DNA of 64,000 nucleotides, from NCBI GenBank assembly GCA_963932145.1, contig OZ010571.1:115940406-116004405 (forward strand), written 5' to 3'. Positions within the stretch are counted from its first letter, which is position 1. Each line of letters begins with the position of its first letter. Positions 33,180-46,111 of this stretch are shown piece by piece. The notes under the pieces were generated by a model. The model was not told the DNA's origin and did not search any database. It saw only the letters and a program-made list of their open reading frames with translations. The position numbers and the translations under genes were made by a program. Source of the DNA: Acanthosepion lycidas (taxonomy: Eukaryota > Mollusca > Cephalopoda > Sepiida > Sepiidae).

Positions 33180-34110
33180 TTAGATAGGGTTACCCTTTAG
33201 ATATTGCCCCTCACTTCTTGAAGACGTTTCATACTTGCTGATTGAAAACCGCTGAATCCTCTAAAACTCCTTGATCTCCAATCTAGAGCTCGAGTGTGTT
33301 ATGAGATATATTAACAGCTGACAATTTGCTCTTAAGCTTATATTTGCATCTTAGTCATGGGCGTCCTCCATTGCTATAGCCCTGATCTAACTGGCTGTAC
33401 ATTAGTATCTTGGGTATTCTGTCATAAAGCATTCTCAAGACATGACCAGTCCACCGCAACTGAGACTGAATGAGGAAAGTCTCGATTCCTCCAATAGTGC
33501 ACCTGTTAATCATATCAACATTCAATAAGCTCTCAAGAAGTCAAACTCCACAGATGGCACGCAGACATCTACTATCGAAAAAATCCAGCTTCTGTATCTG
33601 CATGGAGTCCACAACTCTGAGCTCTACAAAATGATTGCAGGTACAACATCTCTGAAAACCCAAATATTTGTATCCCTTCGGATACCCCCCTCATCCAACA
33701 AGCACTTGTGAAGTTTACCGAAGGCACTTTAGCCTTCGGAATCCGATGCATGAGGTAATCAGATATGGATCCCCTGTAGTTGAATTTGCTACCATGATAA
33801 GTGAAAGACTTTAAATAGTTCAGGGCTTGACTTCTCGTTTTAAAGGTCTTCCTGAAAATTTTTAGAATGGTGGTTTTTGATTCATCCAACGGAATTGTTT
33901 TGTAGTATGGGAACGTTGGTCCACTACTTCAGTTTACTTTATGCTAAGTGTAATACCGAAAGCTTTACATGCAGAAAAAATTGATTTAGTAGATTTTCAG
34001 CCTTTTCTGTGGATTTCGCAACAAGAGCAGCAGCATCAGCATACAATAAACCACAGATAATTCGTGTACGAAGTTAGGTCTTTGCTTTGGGGCGCTGATG
34101 ATTGAAAAAT
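33180..34110 (-). pseudogene. LINE RT C-terminal relic
   Basis: On the - strand the frame at 33889-33572 gives a post-palm region with YLKSFTYHGSKFNYRGSISD and a MHRIPKAK helix. It continues across frameshifts with GIRRDTNIWVFRDVVPAIIL, LRWTGHVLRM (about 33440), RIPKILMY and GGRP. The G-H-V-x-R-M ... G-R-P arrangement ends many animal LINE polyproteins of the Jockey/RTE/I assemblage. The RT palm itself is not visible. Several stops are present. Clade uncertain. Confidence 0.6.
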
Positions 34111-34156
34111 CCACTAGTTTCTACAAACAGAAAATTTAGGCCGCTGCGAATGTATA

Positions 34157-34242
34157 TTAGATTGGTGCAAAAATAATGACGTAATAATGTCGTTTTTTGA
34201 CGTATTTTTAACGTCAAAAACGACATTATTACGTCATTATTT

Positions 34243-34245
<3 letters not shown>
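34157..34245. mobile_element. Mariner MITE hairpin, copy 4, truncated at a (TA)n array
   Basis: Starts TTAGATTGGTGC after TA at 34155-34156 and keeps nearly the whole palindrome, but its last ~16 bp are replaced by CTTTATATAT, which runs into the (TA)n array at 34246. Confidence 0.85.

Positions 34246-34305
<60 letters not shown>
34246..34305. repeat. (TA)n microsatellite
   Basis: About 30 units, fused to MITE copy 4. Confidence 0.95.
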
Positions 34306-34307
<2 letters not shown>

Positions 34308-35019
34308 AAATGTACTTAACGCCTTCCATTCACTGCAGAATTCAGAGTTTCATAACTTCTGCATTCATCAGGTTCAATTTTTATTGTTAACACAACTTTG
34401 TAATATTTCTGGTTATCGTATTGTATTCTCTTGTGAGGATAGCTTTTTTTGTTGCCAAAATATTGAAATGAATTATAGTTTCTAATTTGAATTTAGATTA
34501 CTAATTTAAGTTAAAGAATAAGATAGGCGATAAGAATTATAAATTTGCATTGATGAAAAACTGTGCTATCAAGAGTACGAAATAAGAAAGAACTTTTGGA
34601 AATCAGTAATTAATAATAACATTAATGTTATTATTAATATTACTAAACTAAATAAACGTAGTGATGCCAATAATAATAAAGAATGCCATGATAAATTAAA
34701 ATTTAACTAACGAAATTAAAAATAATACATATCAATTAAAATAATCAATATAAAATAAATGAAATATCCAATAAAAATAAGAATAAAAATATGTAAATAA
34801 ATAGAGCAATTAGACCAATAAATAAAAATAATTAATACAAATAAAATTAAATAAATAAATAAGTAGATTAATAATACTAAAACTAAAATAAGAGAAATGA
34901 CACTAATAATTATGTTCATATATAAAAAAATGATAATAAGATGAAAATAATGGATTTGCAAACATTTTAAATAATGCATTGCAGTCTAATATCAAAAAAG
35001 TTTTATAGTACATGAAATA

Positions 35020-35025
<6 letters not shown>
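34306..35025. other. No recognised gene; very AT-rich
   Basis: AAT/AAATA-rich sequence at 34600-34900. CTGCATTCATCAGGTT near 34360 is related in inverted form to CACCTGACGGATGCAG near 36297. Confidence 0.5.

Positions 35026-35106
<81 letters not shown>
35026..35106. repeat. (TA)n microsatellite
   Basis: About 40 units. Confidence 0.95.
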
Positions 35107-35108
<2 letters not shown>

Positions 35109-36420
35109 TTGATGTGGTTTTGTGCGGGGCTAGACTATTAATCTGGGTCAATGTGTTTGAGTAGAAATTTGGATCTACGTATGTGCTTATTAAATCATTT
35201 CATTACGATAATAGTATTTTTTTTTAAAATGTTTTTTCAGGATTAATAATTTCTACGAAGTAGATAGTTTGCATCTGTTGCCTTTTCTTGCGAAGTTTTT
35301 AGCATTTGTTACTTCTTTTCAGTTAGATAATTAGGTTTTTATTCTCGATTTTAAGTTTTCCAGAAAAAATTAAAAAGTGCAGTGCCTTAAATATAGTTTA
35401 TAGTGCCTAATGTCATTTTTATTTCTGCAAGTCTATGTCTAAACTGCTTGTTTTTTTCAAAAGTAAAGACTTATTCAGAGATTTGTCGTTTAATGTGTAA
35501 GGTTTGCCTTTTTCTGCATTTTAATTATCCGTTTATTGGATGATATTTCTTTGCAGGTTATTGAATTGCCTCTTCAGAATAGAAGAATTTTAGGGTACTG
35601 TATACTGGTTCTTATAATTTAGCACAACTGTAGGCAACATTGGCTTTGTTTTTTGTTGAAGATCTTATTTAGCGTTGAATAATGAATGAGATTATTATGG
35701 ATTAAATGAACACATCATTTTTCCTCAATTAGTTTTGACGTATTTTGTTTAAGTGCCTGTTAACCCATCGATTACGACTTTTTAGCTTTCTGGCGCCATT
35801 TATGTGATTGGATTAGAATTCGAAGTTCATTTTAAGGTTACTATTTTCTAGTGCTTCCACTTATTTGACTTGATGATTCTCAAAAATATTCATATTTCTG
35901 GAGTGTGTGGATAGTCTAAATTGTACCGACTTATGTAAATTATTCAGAAATCTAGGATGGGTTGGATTGATTACTGATGTGTCTTAGGTTGTATAAATAT
36001 TTAGTATATGATTTGTGAAACCCATTAGAGAGGTCAAATATTACATACAGAAAACGGATTGTCTTAGCAATTATTTTGGTGGTAATTTTCAAACCATGGT
36101 CTTCGAATAATTTAATTTATTTTTGGACGGTCAACTTTGTGTGCGCTTGATTTGCGTAGGATTATTTTAGCGTCGTTCCGATAGATGATGATGTTTTTAA
36201 TACGTTCTTAATAAAACTAAGAAACCAAAGAAATAGTATGCAAACACGCCATAATCAATCACAATAAAAAAAGCTGTGTTAGCTCCAAAACGTGCACCTG
36301 ACGGATGCAGAAGGTAGGTATATGTATAAAAATCCGAGGTGTGCGCTCAATGTATTTTATGCATATTTCTTAATATATTAAATACATTTGTCATTTAAAA
36401 TTGTGAATAGTTTTTTAAAC

Positions 36421-36422
<2 letters not shown>
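35107..36422. other. No recognised gene or repeat
   Basis: AT-rich sequence lying between two (TA)n arrays, as families Y and Z do; possibly an unrecognised element of the same kind. Confidence 0.45.

Positions 36423-36480
<58 letters not shown>
36423..36480. repeat. (TA)n microsatellite
   Basis: About 29 units. Confidence 0.95.
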
Positions 36481-36483
<3 letters not shown>

Positions 36484-36545
36484 AAAATAAAGTAAGATAT
36501 ATAATCCGGTGTTCTTATACATATTTTTATTTTTACAAAATAGTG

Positions 36546-36548
<3 letters not shown>

Positions 36549-36617
<69 letters not shown>
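36549..36617. repeat. (TA)n microsatellite
   Basis: About 34 units, only 68 bp from the previous array. Confidence 0.95.
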
Positions 36618-36620
<3 letters not shown>

Positions 36621-36908
36621 TAGATATGTTTTAAAATTTATAAAAAATATCTTATTTTAGTGTTTATGATAAAATTAGATATTGTTAAATGTCTACCATT
36701 TACCATTAATATATTTCTTTTCTTTAATAATTAATTACATCAATTATTTTGTTTAATTTTCTTGTAAGCATAATTTTCTTGTTCTATTTTTATAAAATTT
36801 CATGGTACCTATATACACAATAACAAATCATACAGACAGGTATAATCCATGTAGATAAATAAATGCAAAAGATAAAAATAGCAACAACAAAAACAACAAC
36901 AACGGCTA

Positions 36909-36998
36909 TACTACTACTACTACTACTACTACTACTAATAATAATAATAATAGTAGTAGTAGTAGTAGAAATAGTAATAATAATAATAATAATAATAA
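36909..36998. repeat. (CTA)n-(AAT)n-(TAG)n compound repeat
   Basis: CTA units, then AAT, then TAG units, which are the complement of the first block, then AAT again. The outer blocks can pair as a hairpin. Confidence 0.9.
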
Positions 36999-38690
36999 AT
37001 AAAATGTGAAATTAGATTCTTCTTTCCTTTAATTTCCTTTAAATTTCGTAGACTTTATTTAATTGAATTCTTTCATTTTAATTTTTTTTCTTATTATTTC
37101 AAACCTCAATGTAAATGTATGTTCACCGCTGTTATTTCATCTGGCAGTGGTCATTGTTACTCATACTAAGTTAAAACTTATAGTTTGTACCATTTCCATA
37201 CATCTAAGCTACTCACTGTATACACTGCTCAATAAGGGACTCTTGAACCATGGTCTTCTAAATACATAACCTGATATCTCATGAGTAGAACAAGCTATTT
37301 TTAATGGACGAGAGTCGTCTTAGAGCTGATAATTTGAAAAAATATCCCCTTAGATGTCAAGTACAAAACACGAAATTTTACAAATCCCACTGATTGCGAA
37401 CAAATATAAATACCGGATAGTCCGTCACCAGGGTCAACAAGATCCACAAATCTCACCGAGGAACAAGTCTGGAACCAAACAAATCAGTCACTAGAACTAC
37501 AATGAGACACATGATCACAACATCTGAACTATTTCCAAATTTGGACTAAGGGACTCAATGCCAAATCAAATAGTAAAAAAGCGTGTCATTATATACTTTT
37601 TCAACTAACTCGAAAATCGAAAAAGAACACAGAGTATCAGGCATACCAAATATGGACATTTTGACATGAAATGAAATAAGAAACCATCTCTACCAAAATA
37701 TTTTTTTGTAAATGACCCCGGGTAATTCCTGCGAAACAAAAGACTTAGGGGCAGATATAGATATGTTAAAAAGAATATATAACATTAACTATAAACACTG
37801 CCACGGTGTGCTGACAGTGTTCGAAAATTAAAACATTCCTATAATTTGAGAGACATATATAACAAAACCCATATTAAAAATAAAATTATCCTTGATAACG
37901 TCTAAACATAGTAAATTCATTTTCTTTATTTGTCTGATCAGTTATGTTGGCGGAATGTTACAAATATAGTCATTTTCTGAAGCAGCCTCTTGCAAACAAT
38001 TTTCATATCACGTCAACACCTGCATGTTAATTCTTTCAATTACACGTATTTGAATGGAATGAGATAATGTTCATTCTATTGACTAGAGTGTTATTTCAGA
38101 GAATTGTCGCCGTTTCGAAGATGAAGAGACAGATGGGACTCAATAAACTTGTAAATGCGCAAGATACCGTGGCCTAATTTTTGTCTAACTTCATCAGCTG
38201 AAAATTTTTTCACCATTGAAGAGGAAATATTGTCACCATTTGAAGATGAAATTGGAACAGTGTCATTTTCCATGAGAATATTTTCAACACAGTCACATAC
38301 AACTGCAATAGATAGACTATAAGTATTTCCAGTTGGATAATACCTAACAACAGGATGACAGTACTAGTCAGAATCTGTGAAATATTTCCGGGCAGAAAAA
38401 CAGAAAACTAGATATTTCAACCCTTCTATATGTATGGTATATGATAATTCATGGCACTTTGATATTTCCTTTTAGTACATCAACAACTCTAGTTGTAATT
38501 TATGAACAGAGCTAGTTATATTATATGATAGATGACGGGATGTTATCCTCAATTTTAACGTGATATCTATCTTATATTATAGGTTTGTGTTAAATCCGAA
38601 TGAGGATACTGTGTTTTAATATAGTGTTCACTATTTTCGATACACCACATAATTAAAATGATAGATGCACTGATCGTTTTTTGATTGATC
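36999..38690. other. No recognised gene or repeat
   Basis: AT-rich. The frames at 37063-37269 and 38091-38273 show no recognisable motif. Confidence 0.5.
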
Positions 38691-38694
38691 TCTA

Positions 38695-39120
38695 TCACTA
38701 CATGGACGGCAGTAAAACCTCCAAGACAAAGGGGTTACTGAGTGTAGCAGGATTAGGGACCGGAACACTAATAATGAGCGAAAAGAGAAAAAAATAATTA
38801 GGAGGACAGTAGATATCAATTGATATTGAATTTAAATTTTTACAGATTGAAGTTGGCTGAAAAGAATGGAACCGGAAGGGAGTTAAACGTGCATAAAAAG
38901 TGAGAAAAGAAACTATTAACATAGAATTTACGGCTATATCTAGCCAGCTCAGCTGTAAATTGATAAGATCTTGATGCCAATCTAGCACAGCGCTTAAATG
39001 TTTAAAAAATGTAGGTACTTACCATGAAAGTATTTATAGAAAAGACACAGAAAGTCATCAGCCAGTTCAAGATCAATAATATTGCTGATTTTTCTTTGTA
39101 TTTTATTAAGCAGCGAAAGT
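38695..39120 (-). pseudogene. LINE-J C-terminal relic, copy 1
   Basis: On the - strand this holds the last part of a LINE polyprotein that recurs at 42880-43440 and 47690-48000. The DNA landmarks GATTGAAGTTGGCTGAAAAG, a CGGAAGGGAG box and CAGCTGTAAATTGAT are shared. The residues include LINLQLSWLDIAVN and FQPTSICKNLNSISIDIY, a decayed version of the F-x-A-N-F-N-L-Q end seen in copy 2. Downstream on the - strand is a probable 3' untranslated part toward 38690. No intact frame. Confidence 0.6.
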
Positions 39121-42100
39121 TAAATAACAGTGGCACCGGATCATATGTAGCAGTAATATTGTAATTATTCTATCATCTATATTTGACTGTTAATGGTCAT
39201 TGAGCAATATGGAACTTCTAATCTTCACTCAATGAAAAAACATATTTAGAAATGACTATCTCGGATTTTTCGTCGATTTATTATTTGATATTTATTTTAG
39301 ATATATTTAATTGCTTTATTTTAACAGATATTTCTGTGATTTTTTTTAGAAACAAATATATAAGTGTTAATCTTGTATATTATATCAGTCTTCTATAAGA
39401 CAATATAAGCTGCTGAATTTCCTCACAGATGAACAGGCGACGTGTGGCGTCAGTGATGCTGCTTAAACGCATAGAAGTTGTGAATTTAATTGAGGGTCAT
39501 ATTTAAAAAAAATGAAGAATTTAGGAAAATAAAAACAAGACGAATACTGGTGTTTATAATGTGTAATAGTCATTTGAAATTTCTCTCCCACATGATGAGG
39601 AATTTGGGTTTGGTGTATTTGACACGAATATAACGTATTAAAAATGAGAAGGAAAAACTGGATATCATGCCTAGGTTGCTTGTTTGGTAGAAAAGATAAT
39701 GTGACGTATTGTAAATACACATAAATTAGAAATACAAAATATATTATTATATGGTGAATCTTCAAAACCCATGTCTTTAAGGTAGAGAACAATATTATTT
39801 CATATTTCAAACTTCATTTTCGCACAAAATAACATTTAAACGTTTTCACTCCTTGCAATATTCTTCATATGAATATTATACACAGTAATTATAATTATGC
39901 ATATTTAAATAGAAAGTTTTTGTTAAGTCATTTTGGCATTTACGACACATATCTTTTTAATAATTTTGTAAACATATTTACAAATGTAAGGATCTCGGCC
40001 AACTGAAATTAATGACAAGATGTCTACTGAAAAGCTTCGTTTGATTTTATAAATCATTTTAATTTAATTTTCATTTCACAAAACAAAATCATATATGTCA
40101 GTTTTAAAAATATCAATCATGGCCTCGAGTGAACTTGGCCTTGTGAAGAGCGAACCTCATCGTAACAAAATATGTTGTCGTATTTTATTTATTTTTAATA
40201 GCCGTATATATGAATTAATATATTTAAAAAGAATTAGATTATTTTGGAAAAGAAAGATTAATGCACAACCATGAAAATCTTTGGCTATATCAAATATCAT
40301 ATATATATTAGAACAATATATTGACACAAGCGTAGACTCTGCCAAAATCAATGAGAGAAATGTGGTAAAAGGTATTCCGAATGGACACAACCATATTATT
40401 AAATGTATTTCCAGTATATTTTTATGTATCCTTCGATATGATCCGACAAATTTAAAAATAAAATTACATACAACATTCATACTTTCAACATTTCATAGCA
40501 AATTTATTTTTAATTTAAAATAGATTTGAACTCAAAACTGCATTTTTGTTTCTTGTGGAAATCCCACGAATCCACTAAACTCAAGCAAACCAATTTAGTG
40601 ATAGGTCTATGTCTAACGGTAATCTATTAACGACACGAAATGTAAATTTTTTTTTTCATAACGACATTTTTACAATGGAACGGTATTAAATGTATTCATA
40701 GATGTTGAAAAACTAAAATACAAATGAATTAAACCAGAAGCTGACAGATGTACATGGGGAAGAGTATGCAAATCAAAACTTAATAGAGAAAAAGAGACAT
40801 ACGGCAAAACGACATACGCACCAAACGTCAAGGGATATTATATAAGAATCTATGTGTACTAAATGACAATAAAATACATAATTAGCGAAAGTACTTAGCA
40901 ACAACATGAATTGGTATGTAATGTAATCTACATGTTACTATTCAACTAACCGGCAAAATTCACATGGATATATAAGCAGCTGTGTGATATAAGGAAGTAC
41001 ATAAAATATTCAACTGGATCACCCAATCTAGATCAAGGGATTCGATTTGGTACTATTAAAAATGATGATTAATAATGGATCTCACTGTTCCTACAAACCA
41101 TTGAGTAGATTTGAAAGAAGTAGGAACCCAGATCAATATGGCGACCTTGACTGAAAAGTGAAAATGTTGATGCAATTTAAATTCGCATTCGTGCAACTCG
41201 ATACCGGCGCAACACGAACAGCCCTGAATATAATGGGGGAAAAAAAGGAGTAACTTGAAATTATCGGTAGATCTGGAGACTCTAAGACAAGGGTATTGTT
41301 CAAAACAGCTAAAATATTGAGAGTAATGGTCTATTATTGCTGAAAATGATAAATCTACAGCAATGGCAATGAAATGATATTCGAAAAAGAGAAAAACGTG
41401 CGAATGAATATCCGTGACTGCAGCTGGAATCGAAGAGGCACGCAACAAAACAATTGGGATACTAATCACTATCACTGGACGAAAAATTTTGGAGTTCTTG
41501 AATGCCCTTCAATAATATATGAGAAAATTTACGTAAAGAAAATATATACCCAGTGAATAATATTGACATATTCTATGTCAAATAAGAAGAAAAGTTTTTC
41601 ATTCATTTTCATAATGGAAAATATCGATAAGTAAAAAAAAAAACTATAAATGTAATATAGTGCTGGGGAAATAAAATGAAAGTGCTTAAAACGTCTAGAT
41701 TGAGATAAAATATCGACTAACAGAAGAAAGAAGGAAATAGAATTAAATTAAAAAAAAAACTCCAATGAGAATTTATTTATTTTAGAAATATGTATAGCTA
41801 AGAATTAATCATAAGCATTGCAACGCCGATGATTTTTTAAATTAAATATTGTCAGATATTAAAAACGAGAAAAATGCTCCAGTATAAGTTTCATCAACAC
41901 AAAGGAATAATTGTAGTATCTGTGGAGAAAATATTGTGACAGTAGACAAAAACATCATTGTAAGCATTGAGTTTGCTGGAGAGAGAAAAAAACAGGAAAA
42001 GCTATACATTAAAATAATTGTAACGATTTTCTTTCTTCATATAAGTAAACCTTATTAACATAATTAAATGAGACATTCGAAAGAAAAGACTCATGTGTTT

Positions 42101-42435
42101 TCGGGATTTGTATATACATCTAAACCACTCTCTAATTCCAGACGACAAAGCCAGACTCCTATAGTCAGAAATAAAACAATAATTCGGATACTCCAAATAA
42201 TAGGCAGGAATATATCAGAAAGCTACATCTGAATATTAAATAATGAGAAGTGGAAAAAAGAAAATGAATTTGTTTATATCAGTGGAGAACTTGGAGACAT
42301 CAATCTTAGATACAGGGTTATAATATTTAGCATCTTTATACTTTGAGAATATCTTTCAACCATATCATGTTCAAGCACCAATTCTCGTTCGGTTGTTCAG
42401 TATCCAGATGAATGGTCGATTTAGAATATCAGCCG
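39121..42435. other. No recognised gene or repeat
   Basis: About 3.3 kb of AT-rich sequence with short chance frames, the longest at 41056-41475 on - without a recognisable domain. It is the longest stretch in the window without a simple repeat. Confidence 0.5.
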
Positions 42436-42545
42436 GTGTAAACATGGGTGTGCGACATGTGTGATGGATAACGACACAGAATCAGAAATCGGAATGTTGA
42501 GTTCGAATTCTAGGCGTATCTGCGTACAAGAATCTTGGGTATATA
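42436..42545 (+). mobile_element. tRNA-like SINE-B head, copy 1
   Basis: GTGATGGATAACGACACAG resembles the A-box and D-arm of a tRNA (the G-A-T-G-G-A-T-A-A-C-G pattern recalls arginine tRNAs). It is followed by ATCAGAAATCGGAATGTTGA and a B-box-like GAGTTCGAATTCT at about 42510-42522. The T stem is imperfect and the acceptor stem is not closed, so this is not a working tRNA gene. A short unrelated tail follows. Confidence 0.5.
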
Positions 42546-42714
42546 ATGTTCATTCTTTACTCCCCCAACCTATTAGTTAAAAAACATATCTCACTCTCTT
42601 ATCTATCTATCTCAATGTTCAAGCCTAGTATATAAACGTCATTTTGGCGGTATCGGTGGAATCCCAACATCCAAGAAATGAACTTGACAAACTCAAAAAG
42701 TGTAAGAATGAATA

Positions 42715-42800
42715 TATACTTGGAAATGTATGTGCAAATGGTATAAGGATTACAGGTGACCGAAAGTGAAATAGGTCTGCTGAGTTCAATTTCTATCTGT
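42715..42800 (+). mobile_element. tRNA-like SINE-B head, copy 2 (diverged)
   Basis: AAGGATTACAGGTGACCG, GTGAAATAGGTCTGCTGA and GTTCAATTTCTATC follow the same layout and spacing as 42450-42525, about 275 bp upstream in the same orientation. The two may be separate insertions or a tandem (dimeric) SINE. Confidence 0.4.
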
Positions 42801-42879
42801 TATGTCCCCGTTTACTTTATATTGTAAACAAAAAAAAGTGTGTGTCTTTTAGTAGAATTGATTGTGCTTTTCTTTCATC

Positions 42880-43440
42880 GGTATCACCCCTAGGTAATAC
42901 AGTAAAGACACTGACAAGTAAGGGGTTACAATGTGTGGAGAAATTAGGAAAAGAAACATCAGTAATGAATAAAAAAGAAAAAAAAGAACAATCAGGACGA
43001 CATAGATAGCGATTGACATTGTATTAAAATGTTTTGCAGATTAAAGTTGGCTGAAAAGCATGTGACCGGAATTGAGTTCCACAGATGAGAAAAGAAACTG
43101 CGAGTACGAAAGATACGGTGACATCTAACTAGCTCAACTGTAAATTGATGAAATCTCACCGCCAGTCCAGTAGTGTACTTAAATGCATACAGTGTAGATA
43201 CCATAGCCAAGGTCTTATCCTGACAATGACAATGAAATTATTTATAAAAAGGTACATAAAGGCAACCTTATGCGATGGAGAAATCATTGAAGCCGAGCAG
43301 CCAGATCAGGACTGATAATATTCTTTGGACCTTATCAAGGAACTCCAGGATAACAGCAGGAGCACTGGACTATATTCTAAGAATTGAAGATTAGTAAACT
43401 TATACATATGCAAAATGCATTTCGGAAATAAAACGTGCAT
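42880..43440 (-). pseudogene. LINE-J C-terminal relic, copy 2
   Basis: Best preserved of three copies. The - strand frame at 43210-42992 reads MAMVSTLYAFKYTTGLAVRF, HQFTVELVRCHRIF, RTRSFFSHLWNSIPVTCFSA and NFNLQNI. The H-x-F-T-V-E, S-F-F...L-W-N-S-x-P and F-N-L-Q motifs mark the C-terminal end of a LINE polyprotein common in molluscs. Upstream (- strand 5' side, toward 43440 and perhaps to 43800) more of the polyprotein is badly decayed. Orientation is the same as in copies 1 and 3. Confidence 0.7.
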
Positions 43441-44355
43441 TAACCAGCATAGGGAACCGGAGCAGCTGACGAAGTAATGGATTCAATATAATTTTTCTAA
43501 TTCATGTCAGCTGAGATCATTAGTCAAAGAAGGCGCAACGAATCATTTTTCTTTAGGATAGCATCGGACATTCAGAATGAAGGCAAAGAGGGTTCTCCCA
43601 GATGATTAATGGAGAGAAGTTATGTTTTGCAGGCATTAAAATTGGCAAGCCAACTTTTGCCCCAATTAAAGACAAACTTGAGGTCGTTTTGCATTGAAGT
43701 AAAAACTAGCCTCGGAGAAGTAGTTCAACATCAGTTTGAAGATGGAGGGGCTCCAACAGATTTTAATTCCTTAGGCACACCACTATGTTTGAATTAGTGG
43801 GTACGACGATAAACCACATCCGGCAGCAAGGGAGGGAGGTTTTGAGTGCCGTGTAACAACTTCTTTAATTGCTATTCTTCCTAGGTCCACTCGGGCACGC
43901 AGTGGTAGCACGTGTTAGGATCCCAAATTTAGGTAAATATTTAAATAGTTACCACCCGCCAAACGGTGTTCAGAAGACTAGGTAAGTATAAAAATACATT
44001 TTTATAATACAATTACTAGGAATATATTTTCATAAAAAAATATTATCAGGAATATATTTAAAAATAATTCCAACAATTCAATGCTTTCAAGAAAAATAAA
44101 TTTCCGCATTAAATGATCCACAATGTGTTGATATGCCGCTAAACAAACAAACATGTCTAAAGTACATTTGGTACCCATACATAATGGTTTTGACATGAGA
44201 TGAAAATTCTTTGAAACATGATTCGATTTTATGTAAATTTTCATTCATCGCATCAACTATTTACAAAGATTTCCGTGCATACACTCATTAAACCTCCAGC
44301 AAGAAACAGTATAAAATCTGAAATGATAAGAAAGCAAGAACAAAATTAATAACAC
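43441..44355. other. Possible upstream remainder of LINE-J copy 2; otherwise nothing recognised
   Basis: The - strand around 43450-43800 has short stretches that could be an extension of the LINE-J polyprotein, but I cannot align them confidently. The + frame at 43609-43797 has no known motif. Confidence 0.35.
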
Positions 44356-44480
44356 TAATAATAATTATTATTATTAGTAGCAGTAGTAGTAGTAGTAGCA
44401 GTAGTAGTAGTAGCAGCATAAGCTGCAGAAGCAGTGTTAATATTATCATTAGCAGCATCAATAGTAGCAGTAGCAGTTTC
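44356..44480. repeat. (AAT)/(AGT)/(AGC) triplet tract
   Basis: Mixed triplet repeats with AGCAGT and AGT units. Low complexity. Confidence 0.85.
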
Positions 44481-45276
44481 TTTTATTTCTGTTGTATACG
44501 TATATCCTTCTGGGTCCGAACCAGAGACCTATGTTCAGAAATGGCTTCATGACATTTTCAACTGATCATTTCTGTTAAAAGATCATAGATATTTTACTTA
44601 GAAAAAACTCTTCGTAATGTGTGAGCTGTAATTGCAAGTACGATCTTTTTTATATATCTTTAAAGCATAGTTTACTAGTGTTCCCTTCAGTCAGTCAATT
44701 GGAACTTTTTGCAATAAATACGAGGGCTCCAACTATAATTGGAAGTATTAGTGTCCTCATGTACCACATTCTTTGAGAATTACACTTCACTATACTTGTA
44801 TAATTTTTGAAGATCTTCAGAGATATTAGAATCTGTAGGAACTTCCACGCCACTAAGAAATCACATACCGTTTTGTGATATTAGATCACGATGTCTAGGA
44901 AATTAGTTATGATAGTTTTGTCCGTGTTTATTGAAAAATCTCATAATATTGTTGCAGGTTATATCTCTGTAGCCGGGCCCGTGTGATGTTCGCAAAAGCC
45001 TCTTACAGTTTCGTTCCGGTAAATATTGCATAATTTCCAGTGGAGATATATCCTAGTCTGTTTTTTTTTATATTCAGTATGTGATAACACTGCAACCTGA
45101 TAAAGGTTTGTCAATTGTTTTCTTGATAATTATCACAGAAGATGCATTTTAGGTCAACACAATTTTTCAGCAAGTGAGCTTGGTAATTTCTAATTAACAA
45201 GAATTAGACTTGTGTAGCAATCATAAAATCTTCGTTTCAGCTTTTCACAATGCACTACGTAACCTCTTATTTTTGC
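44481..45276. other. No recognised gene or repeat
   Basis: On the - strand CTCTGGTTCGGACCC (about 44508-44522) looks like a lone B-box; no matching A-box was found. Confidence 0.4.

Positions 45277-45358
<82 letters not shown>
45277..45358. repeat. (TA)n microsatellite
   Basis: About 36 units with one early interruption. Confidence 0.95.
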
Positions 45359-45360
<2 letters not shown>

Positions 45361-46110
45361 GGAATTAACATGGGAAGATTAGATTAATGTGTATTATTCT
45401 ATTTATGATAGAATTGACCAGCAACTCTGACGGCACAAAAAATGCAGCTGACAATTTTAGGATTTTAACTTCCCGATGAGTGCAAGTGGAGTTGGAAAAT
45501 GCATAAGGAACCAGAGAACATTCCTGGTATGCATGCGTTACAGAAAAGTAACTGATATTTAGACAGATACAAGCAGAAAACTGGATACAAAAAAAGCAAA
45601 AGGAAGGAGCCGTAAATATAAAGATAAACAGATAAAAGTATAATGATATCCCACGAGCGAGGATCCGTGATATGATTATTTGGTGATATTTGACGAGAGG
45701 AACTGAATCTTAATTTAGCACCTCCGAACGAATGCATCAGAACCAATCATATGAAACCCCAAAATGTCAAAAGCCATAAAAAGTGAAATCGTCTTTTTAA
45801 AGGGAAAAAATTGAAAAGGTAAGATTGTTTTAAAGGTTACAGAAGACAGACGAGATATATTTATCGGGGCTGTATAAAGGATTAATGGTTCCATATGGCA
45901 AATAAATACCATAGGAAAATTATAGGGAGTTTTTAGTAGTTAAAATAAATAGATAAACTATTTTATATTTTAATTAACTCAGAAATGAAAGAAAACGATA
46001 TGACAGATTGAAGATTAACGATTAAAACTAAATCGATCAAAATGTCGGCATACATGTTCAATAAATCACTAGTGTTGAAATAAAAGAAAATACAAAAAAT
46101 AAATAATTAT
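45359..46110. other. No recognised gene or repeat
   Basis: AT-rich; the - strand frames at 45465-45912 show no known motif. Confidence 0.5.
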
Positions 46111-46111
46111 C

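Noticed and set aside
41056-41475. 139-codon minus frame as a host exon
   Set aside because: No motif recognised, no splice context visible and composition matches the non-coding surroundings; kept only as part of the unassigned stretch.
42436-42545. A functional tRNA-Arg gene
   Set aside because: The boxes are tRNA-like, but the acceptor stem does not close and the T stem has mismatches, so a SINE head is the better reading.
44508-44522. Lone B-box-like GGTTCGGACCC on the minus strand as a SINE
   Set aside because: No A-box at the right distance and no second copy in the window.
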